Shown here piece after piece: positions 47,403 to 57,282 of a stretch of DNA of 64,000 nucleotides. How positions within the stretch are numbered: the stretch's first letter is position 1; each line of letters begins with the position of its first letter. Origin of the DNA: Polyangia bacterium (lineage in GTDB: Bacteria; Myxococcota_A; Polyangia; Nannocystales; Nannocystaceae); assembly GCA_030430565.1 (NCBI GenBank), contig JAUIKS010000007.1:186001-250000 (forward strand), given 5' to 3'. The notes beneath the pieces are model-generated. The model did not search any database, was not told the DNA's origin, and saw nothing but the letters and a program-made list of their open reading frames with translations. The position numbers and the translations under genes were made by a program.

Positions 47403-48347
47403 TCAGGACGCGGTCGTCTGCAAGAGGTCGAGCGTGACGAGCTCAAATTCGCGGGAGACCGCGGCGACCTCCGAGGTGAACTCGTAGAGGTTGACGTTGA
47501 AGGAGAACCGCATGGGTTGGTCGAGGCCGTGAAAAAAATTATCGTGGTGGTGCGGCAGCACCCAGCGCGGCTGGAGGAGCCGCAGGATCCTGCCCGCGTA
47601 CTCGTGGGTGAACGCGCGCCCCGAGATGCCGACCAAGAACAGGTCGACGCCGCGGTGCCGGATCGCCTCGTCGATCAGGTCGGCGCTGCCTTGGTGGTAG
47701 ATCGAGAAACCCGCGACCTCGACGTGGATCCCGTACACCTGGCCGCACTTGTAGGCGCTGCAGGCCATGCTGCCGTCGGTGTGCTCGCAGGTGATGTCGC
47801 CGGCGTAGGGGATCCGCAGCCCCAGGACGAGCTTGGAGTGCACGCTCGGCACGAAGGTCACGCGAAACGGACCGAGCTCGTAGACCTTAAAAAACTCGAC
47901 CTCGACGGCCTGCGCGGCGAGCCCGTGCGCGCGCATCAGCGTCGCCATCGAGCGCGAGCCGTAGACGGGGCAGCCGTCGCGGCGCGCGATCACGGGGGCG
48001 TCCATGGCGTGGTCGAAGTGCGAGTGCCCGATCAGCACGTAGTCGGCCCTGGGCAGGTGACGATCGATCATCGCCGCGTCGGGGGAGACCGGCGCGCGCC
48101 CGAGGACCTTCGCCAGCGGCACCCGCGTCGCGTAGGGGTCGATCAACAGGGTCACGCCGGCGTACGACAGCCGGAAGCCGGCGGTCCCGAGCCACTGGAG
48201 CTCGAGGCCCTCGGGCAGCGTCGGGGCGTCTCCTTTATTGTTATCGCGACGGCGCCAGTTCAGCTCGTCCGCGACCTGCCGATCGTGACGCGCGCTCGCG
48301 CCGGCGCGGGGGAGCGTGCGCAGCCAGGACCACAGCAGCGAGGACAT
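47403..48347 (-). CDS. MBL-fold hydrolase (NAPE-PLD/UlaG-like)
   Basis: A 314-residue protein from ATG 48347. MBL motifs are LQWLGTAGFRLSY, LIDPYATRVPL, the metal motif GHSHFDHAMDAP (about 98-109), a PSVHSKLVLG His and a late LPHHHDNFFHG segment. This layout is shared by N-acyl-phosphatidylethanolamine phospholipase D and UlaG-type lactonases. It is 17 bases downstream of the SPFH gene, so a membrane-lipid-related activity is plausible but unproven. Confidence 0.78.
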   Translation of the reverse strand: MSSLLWSWLRTLPRAGASARHDRQVADELNWRRRDNNKGDAPTLPEGLELQWLGTAGFRLSYAGVTLLIDPYATRVPLAKVLGRAPVSPDAAMIDRHLPRADYVLIGHSHFDHAMDAPVIARRDGCPVYGSRSMATLMRAHGLAAQAVEVEFFKVYELGPFRVTFVPSVHSKLVLGLRIPYAGDITCEHTDGSMACSAYKCGQVYGIHVEVAGFSIYHQGSADLIDEAIRHRGVDLFLVGISGRAFTHEYAGRILRLLQPRWVLPHHHDNFFHGLDQPMRFSFNVNLYEFTSEVAAVSREFELVTLDLLQTTAS

Positions 48348-48364
48348 GCCGACACTGTAGCGCG

Positions 48365-49141
48365 TCAGCGATCGAGCAGCGCGCGCAGCTCGTCGATCGA
48401 CGCGTAGGAGAAGCTCGGGTCCGCGAGCCGCTCGCGCGCGGCGTTGAGGATGTCCTGCAGGCGGTCGCGCTCGTCTCGCAGCTCGTTGAGCTCGCGCCGC
48501 GCCGAGGTGAGTTGGTTCGCCATGGTCGTGATCTGCGTGATCTTGTGGATCCCCTGGGCGTCGAGGATGTTGTTCGGGTCCAGGTGCTCGAGCGGCGTCT
48601 GCTCGAGCTCGTCGAGCTCCGCGTCGTCGAGCACGAAGCCGTTGAGGTCGCGCCCGATCTGCTCGAGGATCCGATCCTTCACGTCGTCGCGCTGCGTGAA
48701 CAGGTCCTCGAAGTCGTAGTGCTTGGCGACCGTCTTGAGCGCCTCCGAGAAGCGACCCGTGAACAGCTGCTGGATCGTCTCCGGGTCCGACGCGCGCGCG
48801 CAGCCGAGGGTCCGCGCGACCGTCAGCACGTCCTCGGCGGTGTTGTTCACGCGCACGAAGAACACGATCTTGAGGTCGGCGCGGATGTTGTCGCGGCAGA
48901 TCACGCCGTCGCGTCCGCGGCGGACGACCTCGATCGTCCGCAGCGAGAGGTCGAGCCGCTCGGCGCGGTGCAGGATCGGGAGCACGACCCCGCCCGTGAA
49001 GCTGACGGTCGGCGCGTCGCGGGTCTTGTTGATGATGAGCGCGACGCCCTGATCGACCTTCGTGTACAGCGCGTAGGCCAGCAGCGCGGCGATGAGCGCG
49101 AGCGCGAGGAGGGCGCCCGCGGCGATAAAGATGGGCAGCAT
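48365..49141 (-). CDS. Short SPFH-domain (flotillin/prohibitin-like) membrane protein
   Basis: A 258-residue protein from ATG 49141. One N-terminal membrane helix (Ala/Leu-rich, about 4-26) precedes an SPFH domain with GGVVLPILHRAERLDLSLRT, DGVICRDNIRADL and VFFVRVN strands and a helical C-terminus. True flotillins carry a much longer coiled coil; here only about 60 helical residues remain. Bacterial flotillins organise membrane microdomains. The gene lies directly upstream of the MBL-fold hydrolase gene. Confidence 0.8.
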   Translation of the reverse strand: MLPIFIAAGALLALALIAALLAYALYTKVDQGVALIINKTRDAPTVSFTGGVVLPILHRAERLDLSLRTIEVVRRGRDGVICRDNIRADLKIVFFVRVNNTAEDVLTVARTLGCARASDPETIQQLFTGRFSEALKTVAKHYDFEDLFTQRDDVKDRILEQIGRDLNGFVLDDAELDELEQTPLEHLDPNNILDAQGIHKITQITTMANQLTSARRELNELRDERDRLQDILNAARERLADPSFSYASIDELRALLDR

Positions 49142-49325
49142 AGGGCTCTCGAGAGGTCTCGCGCGCCCGCGCGCGGCGGTGCCTGCAGTAGACCATCTCC
49201 GACTCGTCGATGACGCGTGAAGCCGCGCCTTCGGCCGCGCGCCGACGGGCGGGAGCGCGCTCCGCTTGCGTCGCCGCGTCGGCTGCGATACGCGTCTGCT
49301 CGATCTCAGCCCCAAGCAGGACCCC

Positions 49326-49985
49326 ATGGGAATGAAGCTCGTAATCCTCGGCGCCTCCGGTGGATGTGGACGGCAGCTCGTCAGGCAGGCGCTCACGCGC
49401 GGGCACGAGGTCACCGCCGTCGCGCGGCCGTCCTCGTCGTACAGCGCGCCCGACGGCGCGACGCTCACGCGCGGCGACATCTTCGATCAGGACTTCCTCG
49501 CGCAGACCTTCGCCGGGGCGGACGCGGTGCTCTCGTCCCTCGGGCTCAAGGTCCCCAGCCTCTCGCCCTTCGCGACGCCAGAGGTTCCGGATCTGCTCTC
49601 TCGCGCGACGCCGATCATCGTCGCCGCGATGAAGCGCGCCGAGGTGAAGCGCATTATCGCGATCAGCGCGGGCGGCGTCGGCGACAGCTACGCGTGGATG
49701 CCCGGCGTGTTCAAGGTGTTTATCAAGACGACGGTGCTGCGCAAGGCCTACGCCGAGCTCGAGAAGATGGAGAAGATCCTGCTCGAGAGCGGACTCGACG
49801 TGTGCTGCTGCCGACCGACCGGGCTCAGCGACGACCCGGCGACCGGGCGCGCGAGGGTCGTGACGAGCCTCAAGGGGCGCGCCCAGATCCCGCGGGCCGA
49901 TGTCGCGGCGTGGATGCTCGACGCGATCGAGCGCCCCAGCTTCGCGGCGCGCGGGCCGGTGATCACCGTGACCGGCGCTGGTTGA
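49326..49985 (+). CDS. NAD(P)-binding Rossmann protein (atypical SDR)
   Basis: A 219-residue protein from ATG 49326 (or 49332). The nucleotide-binding start is KLVILGASGGCGRQLVRQAL with the GxxGxxG of NmrA/atypical short-chain dehydrogenases, followed by DAVLSSLGL and IIAISAGGVGDS strands and a CCCRPTGLSD motif. It may act as a reductase, epimerase or redox sensor. It is divergent from the SPFH gene and convergent with the AlkB-like gene. Confidence 0.82.
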   Translation: MGMKLVILGASGGCGRQLVRQALTRGHEVTAVARPSSSYSAPDGATLTRGDIFDQDFLAQTFAGADAVLSSLGLKVPSLSPFATPEVPDLLSRATPIIVAAMKRAEVKRIIAISAGGVGDSYAWMPGVFKVFIKTTVLRKAYAELEKMEKILLESGLDVCCCRPTGLSDDPATGRARVVTSLKGRAQIPRADVAAWMLDAIERPSFAARGPVITVTGAG

Positions 49986-49997
49986 CTCGCCGCGGCG

Positions 49998-50588
49998 CTA
50001 CGCCGACGGCTCGTCGCGCGTCACGTGCCGGAGCGTGATCGAGTAGCGCAGCGCCTTGACCGGCGTGATCCGGTGCTGCCAGCGCGCGCGGGCCGGCCCC
50101 GCGAGCACGAGCGCGGAGCCAGGCGTCAGCGCGATCGAGAGCTCGTCCGCGTCGTGCTTGTCGCGTCGCAGCTGCATGCGCGCGGCGTGCCCGAGGCTCA
50201 CGATCAGCACCAGCTCGCCGAACACCGGCGCGTCGGTGTGCCAGCCGATCCCCGCGCCCTTCGGGTAGCGAGTGACGATCGCCTGATCAAACGCCGGGCG
50301 CGCGGGCAGCCCGGCGCGGGCGCGAACGCGGGACGCGAGCCGCGAGAGCCAGTCCGGCAGCGGCGTGACCCGCTCGAGGCGACGACCCGTGCTCACGTAC
50401 GCGTGTCCGAATTGCGCGTAGCCGCGACGCATCGCGCGGCCGCGAAAGCGATCGTGGGTGAACGAGAGCGCCTCGACGCGGGCGAGCGCCTGGACCTGCT
50501 CGTCCGGCGAGAGCGCGGCGACGAGCCGCAGACCGTCCGGCGCCCGCTCGGGGAGCGGCAGGGACGGCGTCTCGAGCGCAGCGGTCAT
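49998..50588 (-). CDS. alkB: AlkB-like 2-oxoglutarate-dependent dioxygenase
   Basis: A 196-residue protein from ATG 50588. Motifs are NAxR-like RYPKGAGIGWHTDAP (iron ligands His and Asp in HTD), a LIVSLG strand, then LTPGSALVLAGPARARWQHRI (distal His) and LRYSITLRHV (2-oxoglutarate-binding Arg). AlkB-type enzymes remove alkyl groups from DNA or RNA bases by oxidation. It lies downstream of the aldo/keto reductase on the same strand. Confidence 0.85.
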   Translation of the reverse strand: MTAALETPSLPLPERAPDGLRLVAALSPDEQVQALARVEALSFTHDRFRGRAMRRGYAQFGHAYVSTGRRLERVTPLPDWLSRLASRVRARAGLPARPAFDQAIVTRYPKGAGIGWHTDAPVFGELVLIVSLGHAARMQLRRDKHDADELSIALTPGSALVLAGPARARWQHRITPVKALRYSITLRHVTRDEPSA

Positions 50589-50607
50589 GATGGCGTCAAT
50601 AACCTCG

Positions 50608-51594
50608 CTACGGCCGGCAGGCGTCGACGTAGGACGAGAGCGCCTGCCAGATCCGCCGGCGCGTGAGCAGCTCGACGGCGCGGACGTTTTGGGCGACCTG
50701 CTCGGCGCGCTTGGCCCCGGCGATCGCGACGCTGACGCCCGGGCGCGTGCAGACCCACGCGATCGCCAGCGCGGCCGGGGGCACGTCGACGCGCTGGCCG
50801 ACGAGCTCGAGCGCGCGGACCAGCGGCCGGATCCGCGAGAAGGCTGGCTCTTGGAACCGGTGGTCGCGCGCGCGCAGATCACTGTCGGGGAAGCTGGGGA
50901 GCGTCTTGAACTTCCCGCTCAGCAGCCCGCGCGCCAGCGGCTCGTAGGCCAGGACGCCGACGCGCTGGGTGTTGACCCCGGCGCCGCCCGGCGGCGCGAC
51001 GACTCCGCGCAGGTCCTGCTCGAACTCGCGGCGGATCATCGAGTACGGCGTCTGCAGGCTGGCGACGGGCGCGAGCTCGAGCGCGCGCGCGAAGCTCTGG
51101 GCGTCGTAGTTGCAGAGGCCGAAGTGTCGGATCTTGCCCTGCTCCTGCAGCCGGCGCAGCGCGTCGAGGCTCGCCTCGAGCGGGGTGCCGAGCTCGCACG
51201 GCCAGTGGACTTGGAGCAGCGGGATCACGTCGAGCTTGAGTCGGCGCAGGCTCGCCTCCGCGTCGGCGATGATGAACTCGGGATCGAGGTGACTCTGCGC
51301 GTGCATGCCCTCGTTGTCCCAGCGGACGCCGACCTTGGTCGCGATCACGACGTCGTGGCGGCGGGCGCCCAGCGCCTTCACGAGCACCTCGTCGGCGCGC
51401 CCGTGTCCGTACAGCGGCGCGGTGTCGAACCAGTTGATCCCGTGCTCGAGGGCCGCTCGGACGGCGCCGATCGAGTCCTCCTCGCGCACGTCGTCGCCCC
51501 ACCAGCGCTCGCCGATCGCCCAGCACCCGAAGCCGACCGCGGAGAGCTGGAGGTCGGTGCCCGGGAGCGTTCGGTACTTCATGACGGTCGGCAT
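50608..51594 (-). CDS. Aldo/keto reductase
   Basis: A 328-residue protein of standard length. The fold is marked by VGFGCWAIG near the start, the catalytic Asp and Tyr in INWFDTAPLYGHGRADEVLV, the catalytic Lys in ATKVG, a LQVHWP His, and the GLCNYDAQ and AIAGAKRAEQV NADPH-binding segments. It reduces aldehydes or ketones with NADPH; the substrate is unknown. The AlkB-like gene starts 19 bases after its stop. Confidence 0.92.
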   Translation of the reverse strand: MPTVMKYRTLPGTDLQLSAVGFGCWAIGERWWGDDVREEDSIGAVRAALEHGINWFDTAPLYGHGRADEVLVKALGARRHDVVIATKVGVRWDNEGMHAQSHLDPEFIIADAEASLRRLKLDVIPLLQVHWPCELGTPLEASLDALRRLQEQGKIRHFGLCNYDAQSFARALELAPVASLQTPYSMIRREFEQDLRGVVAPPGGAGVNTQRVGVLAYEPLARGLLSGKFKTLPSFPDSDLRARDHRFQEPAFSRIRPLVRALELVGQRVDVPPAALAIAWVCTRPGVSVAIAGAKRAEQVAQNVRAVELLTRRRIWQALSSYVDACRP

Positions 51595-52024
51595 CTCCCG
51601 GAAGATATCGCGAACCGCCCGCGCGGGTGAGCGCGGCGGGCAGCGGCCCTCGTATCGCCGCGCGTGGCCGAATTCGGCGGGCGCCCGCTGGCGACGCCGC
51701 GCCCGGCGGGATTAGATGTCTGTGTGAGCAGGTATATACAAGCAGGTCACACCGCGCGGCGTGCTCGGTGCGCAGCTGGTTGCGCGGCGACGCGCGGCGG
51801 CGCGCGGCTGAGCGATAACAGCCGCGGCGTGATGTCGCTCCCGAGCGCGGCGTGAACGCGCTCAATCCGTCCGGCGGGCACGTGCCTTTTTGGTCATGTA
51901 CTAAAAGTCAGGATTGATATCTGCGCGAGAGTCGATAGTGTGCCCCTCTGTACTGCCGCTTCTGCGCGCCGGGATCGCGGAAGGGTCTCGAGCGGCGCGA
52001 GCGAAGCGAGAACGAGTGAAGTGA
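51595..52024. other. Intergenic region with a possible operator
   Basis: In 430 bases between divergent genes, no frame looks coding. GTGTGA (51722-51727) and TCACAC (51747-51752) form an interrupted palindrome around an AT-richer core (GGTATATAC), which could be a regulator site. Confidence 0.4.
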
Positions 52025-53536
<1,512 letters not shown>

Positions 53537-53577
53537 CGCGCGCGTTGATCCGCTGACCGGCTGATCGACGGATCGAG

Positions 53578-53608
53578 CGAGCGCCCGGCCCGAGCGGCTG
53601 GGCGCTCG
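53578..53608. terminator. Hairpin between convergent genes
   Basis: CGAGCGCCC and GGGCGCTCG form a perfect 9-base-pair stem with a 13-base loop, placed between the DUF4215 lipoprotein stop and the convergent CRTAC1-type gene. A short GTTT follows. Confidence 0.6.
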
Positions 53609-53666
53609 GCGTTTCGAAGCGTCCTCTCGGCGCGTCAGCGGCTCGAGCGTAGGCGCGGCGCCGAGT

Positions 53667-55424
53667 TCACGGCGCGGGGTACTCGCGCACGAGCAGCTGC
53701 CCGTGCTCGACCTCCGCGAGCTGCTCTACCAGACCATCGGGCCAGGTGATCTCGAGGCTCTCGACGGTGCCCGCGCCGAGCCCGAAGTGCTGACGTCGCG
53801 GGCGCCCGCCGCCCCAGGTCGCGCCGCTGATGAGGTCGCGCCGCAGCTCGAGGCCCTCGCTCGTCGTCACGACGACGCGCGCGCCGATGGCGTCGCGGTT
53901 CACCGGGCCGGCGCCGCGCAGCTCGACGCCGAGCCAGTTGTGGCCCTGGTCGTGGGCGCCGCGGTTGCGCAGGATCCTGTAGCCCTCGCCGACCATCCCG
54001 ACCGTGAGGTCGCGGCGGCCGTCGCCGTCGAAGTCCGCTGAGGCGAGGCCGAAGCCGACCCCGAGCAGCTCGGCGCCGCTGCCCTCAGAGACATCCTCGA
54101 AGCCGCCGTCGCCGCGGTTGCGGTACAGCCGGTTGCCCAGGCTCGGGTTGTTGGCGTAGTTGCCGATCACGACGTAGAGGTCGAGCCAGCCGTCGCGGTC
54201 GTAGTCGAGGAAGGTGCAGCCCCAGCCGACCTCGCCCCAGCCCAGGTCATCGACGAGCACGCCGGCCTCGGCCGCGACGTCGACGTAGCTCGCCGAGCCC
54301 TGGCTGAGCTGGCTCTGCAGCAGCACGTGCTCGCCGATGTTGGTGAGGAAGAGATCGAGGTCGCCGTCGAGGTCGTAGTCGCCGATAGCGACGCCCATGG
54401 CGAACATCTCGACCCCGGCGCCGGTCTCGGCCGAGACGTCGGCGAAGCACCAGCCGCCGCAGCCAGGCCCGTCGTTGCGCCACAGCAGGTTGCCGCCGTA
54501 CTTGTCGTTGAGCACGTAGAGGTCGAGGTCGCCGTCGTCGTCGAAGTCGAAGAACGCGGCCGCGAGCCCCAGGCGCAGGCGCGGCTCCTCCGGCAGCAGC
54601 GCGGAGACGTCTTCGAAGCTGCCGTCGCCGCGGTTGCGGTAGAGCCGGTCGGGGTCCGCGTGGTTGTTGTTGGGGACGTAGAGGTCGAGCCAGCCGTCGC
54701 CGTCGTAGTCGCCCCAGCTCGCGGTCGTCCCCGGCCCCTCGTCGCCGAGGCCGGCGCTCGCGGTGACGTCGTCGAAGGTCGCGCCGCCCTTGTTGCGCAG
54801 CAGGATGTTCGGCGCCAGGTCCCCGCCGATCAGCGCGTCGGTCCAGCCGTCGTTGTCGTAGTCGGCCGGCGCGACGCCGCCCGAGGCGTGGTCCGGGAGC
54901 GCGAGCGCGTCGAAGCCCGGCATCGGCGCCAAGAGCCCGCCGCCGAGGTTGTGCATCAGGGTGTTCGCCGCGGTCGGGTGCGTCACCACGAGCTCGAGGA
55001 GCGCGTCGCCGTCAATGTCGAACCAGGCCTGCCCGGTCGGGATGAACTTCGCGTTGCCGAACTTGTGCAGCGCCTCGAGGCCGAGCTCGTCGGTGACGTC
55101 TTCGAACACGGGGCCCTCGGGCTTCACCGGGTCGGGGTCGCCGGTCGCGTCGTCGCCCGTGCCCTGACCGCCGCCGGAGCCCTGCCCGCTGCCGCCGCCG
55201 GAGCTCTGTCCGCCGCCCGAGCTCCCGCCGTCGCTCGAGGGGTCGCCCGGGTCGGTGTCTCCGGGCGCGCCGCTCCCCGCGGACGCGCCGTCGGTCGGCT
55301 CGCCCGCGCCGGAGCCTGCGCCTGCGCCGGAGAGCGCGTCCTCCTCGCCGCAGGCGCAGAGCAGCGCGAGCGCGGCGAGGAGTCGAGGCGCGCGCGCGCG
55401 CCGGTGCTTTGTCCGTTTGGACAT
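53667..55424 (-). CDS. CRTAC1/UnbV-type FG-GAP lipoprotein
   Basis: A 585-residue protein with lipobox LLCAC and a Gly/Ser/Asp-rich spacer (about 28-105). It contains six or more FG-GAP/VCBS repeats with DYDGDGWLDLYV-type calcium loops, forming a predicted propeller. It ends in the ASPIC/UnbV domain (NWLGVELRGAGPVNRDAIGA, a QHFGLG motif and a LEITWPDG strand) typical of CRTAC1-like proteins. It is probably surface-bound through its lipid, with a binding or adhesive function. It is 43 bases downstream of the radical SAM gene on the same strand. Confidence 0.88.
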   Translation of the reverse strand: MSKRTKHRRARAPRLLAALALLCACGEEDALSGAGAGSGAGEPTDGASAGSGAPGDTDPGDPSSDGGSSGGGQSSGGGSGQGSGGGQGTGDDATGDPDPVKPEGPVFEDVTDELGLEALHKFGNAKFIPTGQAWFDIDGDALLELVVTHPTAANTLMHNLGGGLLAPMPGFDALALPDHASGGVAPADYDNDGWTDALIGGDLAPNILLRNKGGATFDDVTASAGLGDEGPGTTASWGDYDGDGWLDLYVPNNNHADPDRLYRNRGDGSFEDVSALLPEEPRLRLGLAAAFFDFDDDGDLDLYVLNDKYGGNLLWRNDGPGCGGWCFADVSAETGAGVEMFAMGVAIGDYDLDGDLDLFLTNIGEHVLLQSQLSQGSASYVDVAAEAGVLVDDLGWGEVGWGCTFLDYDRDGWLDLYVVIGNYANNPSLGNRLYRNRGDGGFEDVSEGSGAELLGVGFGLASADFDGDGRRDLTVGMVGEGYRILRNRGAHDQGHNWLGVELRGAGPVNRDAIGARVVVTTSEGLELRRDLISGATWGGGRPRRQHFGLGAGTVESLEITWPDGLVEQLAEVEHGQLLVREYPAP

Positions 55425-55467
55425 GTGCGAATGTTAATCTAAAACTCGCGCCGCGCGAGCCCGCCGC

Positions 55468-57225
55468 TCAGCCCGCCGCGAGCAGGCTGCGCATCGCCTG
55501 CATGCACGCGCTCGCGCTCGCGCGGTCGGTGCCCTCGCCGACGCGCGCGGCGACCGAGACCGCGGGCTTGGTCCGGTCGGCCTGCACGGAGAGCATGAGC
55601 TCGAGGCGGCCGCCGTCGGGGTCGGTGAAGCGGAGCACCGCGCCCGGCCAGTCCTCCCGCGGCGTCGTGCCCTCGAGCCGCCAGCGCGCGGGGAGCTGGC
55701 CGCGCGCCTGCTGCCGGCGCGCGCGCGCGATGGCCCGCGTGATGTGATCGCGGCCGAGCGCGAGCCGCTCGCTCGGGAGCAGGCTCGCGATCACCCGCGC
55801 GGGTCGCAGCGCGCTCGTGACGGTGACGGCGGGGAAGTCGGGCGCGTCGACACGTCGACACATCGCGTCGATGCGCTCGCCGAGCCAGCGCAGCAGCGCG
55901 GCGACGGCCGCGAGCTCGCGCGGGCCGGGGCTTCGCGTCGGCAGCTCGACGCGGAGCCCGACGCGGAAGCGATCGGTCTCGAGCGCGACGGGCGGGCTGG
56001 CGACGGGGGCCCCGACGCCGGCGGGCGGCGTCAGCGTGAGCGTCACCTGCAGCGCGGGGCGATCGTCGCAGGCCAGCTTCAGCTCGACGAAGCGGTCGCG
56101 CGTGTTTCGGTGCAGCTGGGTCGCGCGCCAGCCGGGCGGCTCCTCGCCGACGAGCTCGAGCAGGTAGGGCTCGGCGAGCAGCGTGAAGTGGTGCAGCTCG
56201 GTGTCGAGCACGCGCAGGCGCCCGCGCGAGACCGGCTTGAACTCTTCGTAGCCGTAGAACTGCGCGTACTTGTCGAAGATCCCGTTGCACTGCGGCTTGA
56301 ACACGCACGCGTCGCACTGCGCCGGGTGGCGCTTGTCGGTGCGCTTAACCTCGTACTTGTTCCACGGCTTCGAGAGCTCGTTGAGGCCGTCGGCGGCGAC
56401 GGTCATCGTGTCCTCGCCGTCGTGGTGGATCTTGTGGCTCCACTCGGGCAGCAGGCAGTAGGGGTAGTTGCCGACGTTGACGTCGAAGTCCGGGTCGAGC
56501 GCGTCGAAGCCCTCGAGCATCTCGCGGAAGTAGGGCGCCATGTCGGCGTAGCGCGGCATGATCGACTGGAGGTACTCGTCGGTGCGCACGCCGGCGTCCG
56601 AGGGCCGGATCATGTCGACGTGCAGCTGCGTCACGTCGTGCTCCTGGATCAGCGCGGGGAAGTCGGGCAGCGAGCGGTAGCTGTGCTCGTTGATGCAGGC
56701 GTTCGCGGTGACGAGCTGCCCGAGCTCCTTGAGATGGCGCATGCCCTCGATGATCTTCGCGAACGCGCCCGGCTTCTGCGTCACTCGGTCGTGCGCGGCC
56801 TCGTTGCCGCCCTGGATCGAGAACCGCCAGGTGAAGCGCCCGAGCGCGACGAGCTCCTCGACGAACGCGCGCCGCCGGGTCTTGACGCCGTTGGTGAAGA
56901 TCACGATCTCGTCGAACCCCAGCTCAACCGCGCGGCGCAGCGCCGGCAAGAAGCTGCGCTGCAGCGTCGGCTCGCCGCCGAGGATCGTCAGCTTCTTCGC
57001 GCCGCGCGCGGCGGCGGCCTCGAGCTCGCGGATCACCGGCTCGGTCGCGATCGCGCCGGCGAGGCGCTGCTCGGTCATCTGCCCGCTCACGCAGAACACG
57101 CAGCGGTTGTTGCAGATGTGGCCGAGCTGGATCTCGATCTGCGCGCCGGACCCGAAGGTCGCGACGGACTGCGCCTCGAGGATGTGAAGTCGCTTGTGAC
57201 CCCGGTGCTCCGGCTCGCTCGTCAC
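55468..57225 (-). CDS. Radical SAM protein with unassigned C-terminal domain
   Basis: A 585-residue protein. The cluster motif is CNNRCVFC (Cys38, Cys42, Cys45), preceded by EIQLGHI and followed by the LTILGGEPTLQ SAM-binding motif (about 79-89). A SPASM-like cysteine group (CDACVFKPQC near 310) suggests an auxiliary cluster. Residues about 380-585 form an extra domain without a recognised family. The substrate cannot be inferred. The CRTAC1-type lipoprotein gene follows on the same strand, so the two may be linked. Confidence 0.8.
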   Translation of the reverse strand: MTSEPEHRGHKRLHILEAQSVATFGSGAQIEIQLGHICNNRCVFCVSGQMTEQRLAGAIATEPVIRELEAAAARGAKKLTILGGEPTLQRSFLPALRRAVELGFDEIVIFTNGVKTRRRAFVEELVALGRFTWRFSIQGGNEAAHDRVTQKPGAFAKIIEGMRHLKELGQLVTANACINEHSYRSLPDFPALIQEHDVTQLHVDMIRPSDAGVRTDEYLQSIMPRYADMAPYFREMLEGFDALDPDFDVNVGNYPYCLLPEWSHKIHHDGEDTMTVAADGLNELSKPWNKYEVKRTDKRHPAQCDACVFKPQCNGIFDKYAQFYGYEEFKPVSRGRLRVLDTELHHFTLLAEPYLLELVGEEPPGWRATQLHRNTRDRFVELKLACDDRPALQVTLTLTPPAGVGAPVASPPVALETDRFRVGLRVELPTRSPGPRELAAVAALLRWLGERIDAMCRRVDAPDFPAVTVTSALRPARVIASLLPSERLALGRDHITRAIARARRQQARGQLPARWRLEGTTPREDWPGAVLRFTDPDGGRLELMLSVQADRTKPAVSVAARVGEGTDRASASACMQAMRSLLAAG

Positions 57226-57282
57226 GGTCGCACAGTCTAGCAGGAGATCGCGGGGCGCGGGCCGGCGCCGCCGCGCGCGGGG

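Noticed and set aside
55744..57240. 498-codon plus-strand open frame
   Set aside because: Antisense of the radical SAM gene; no recognisable motif.
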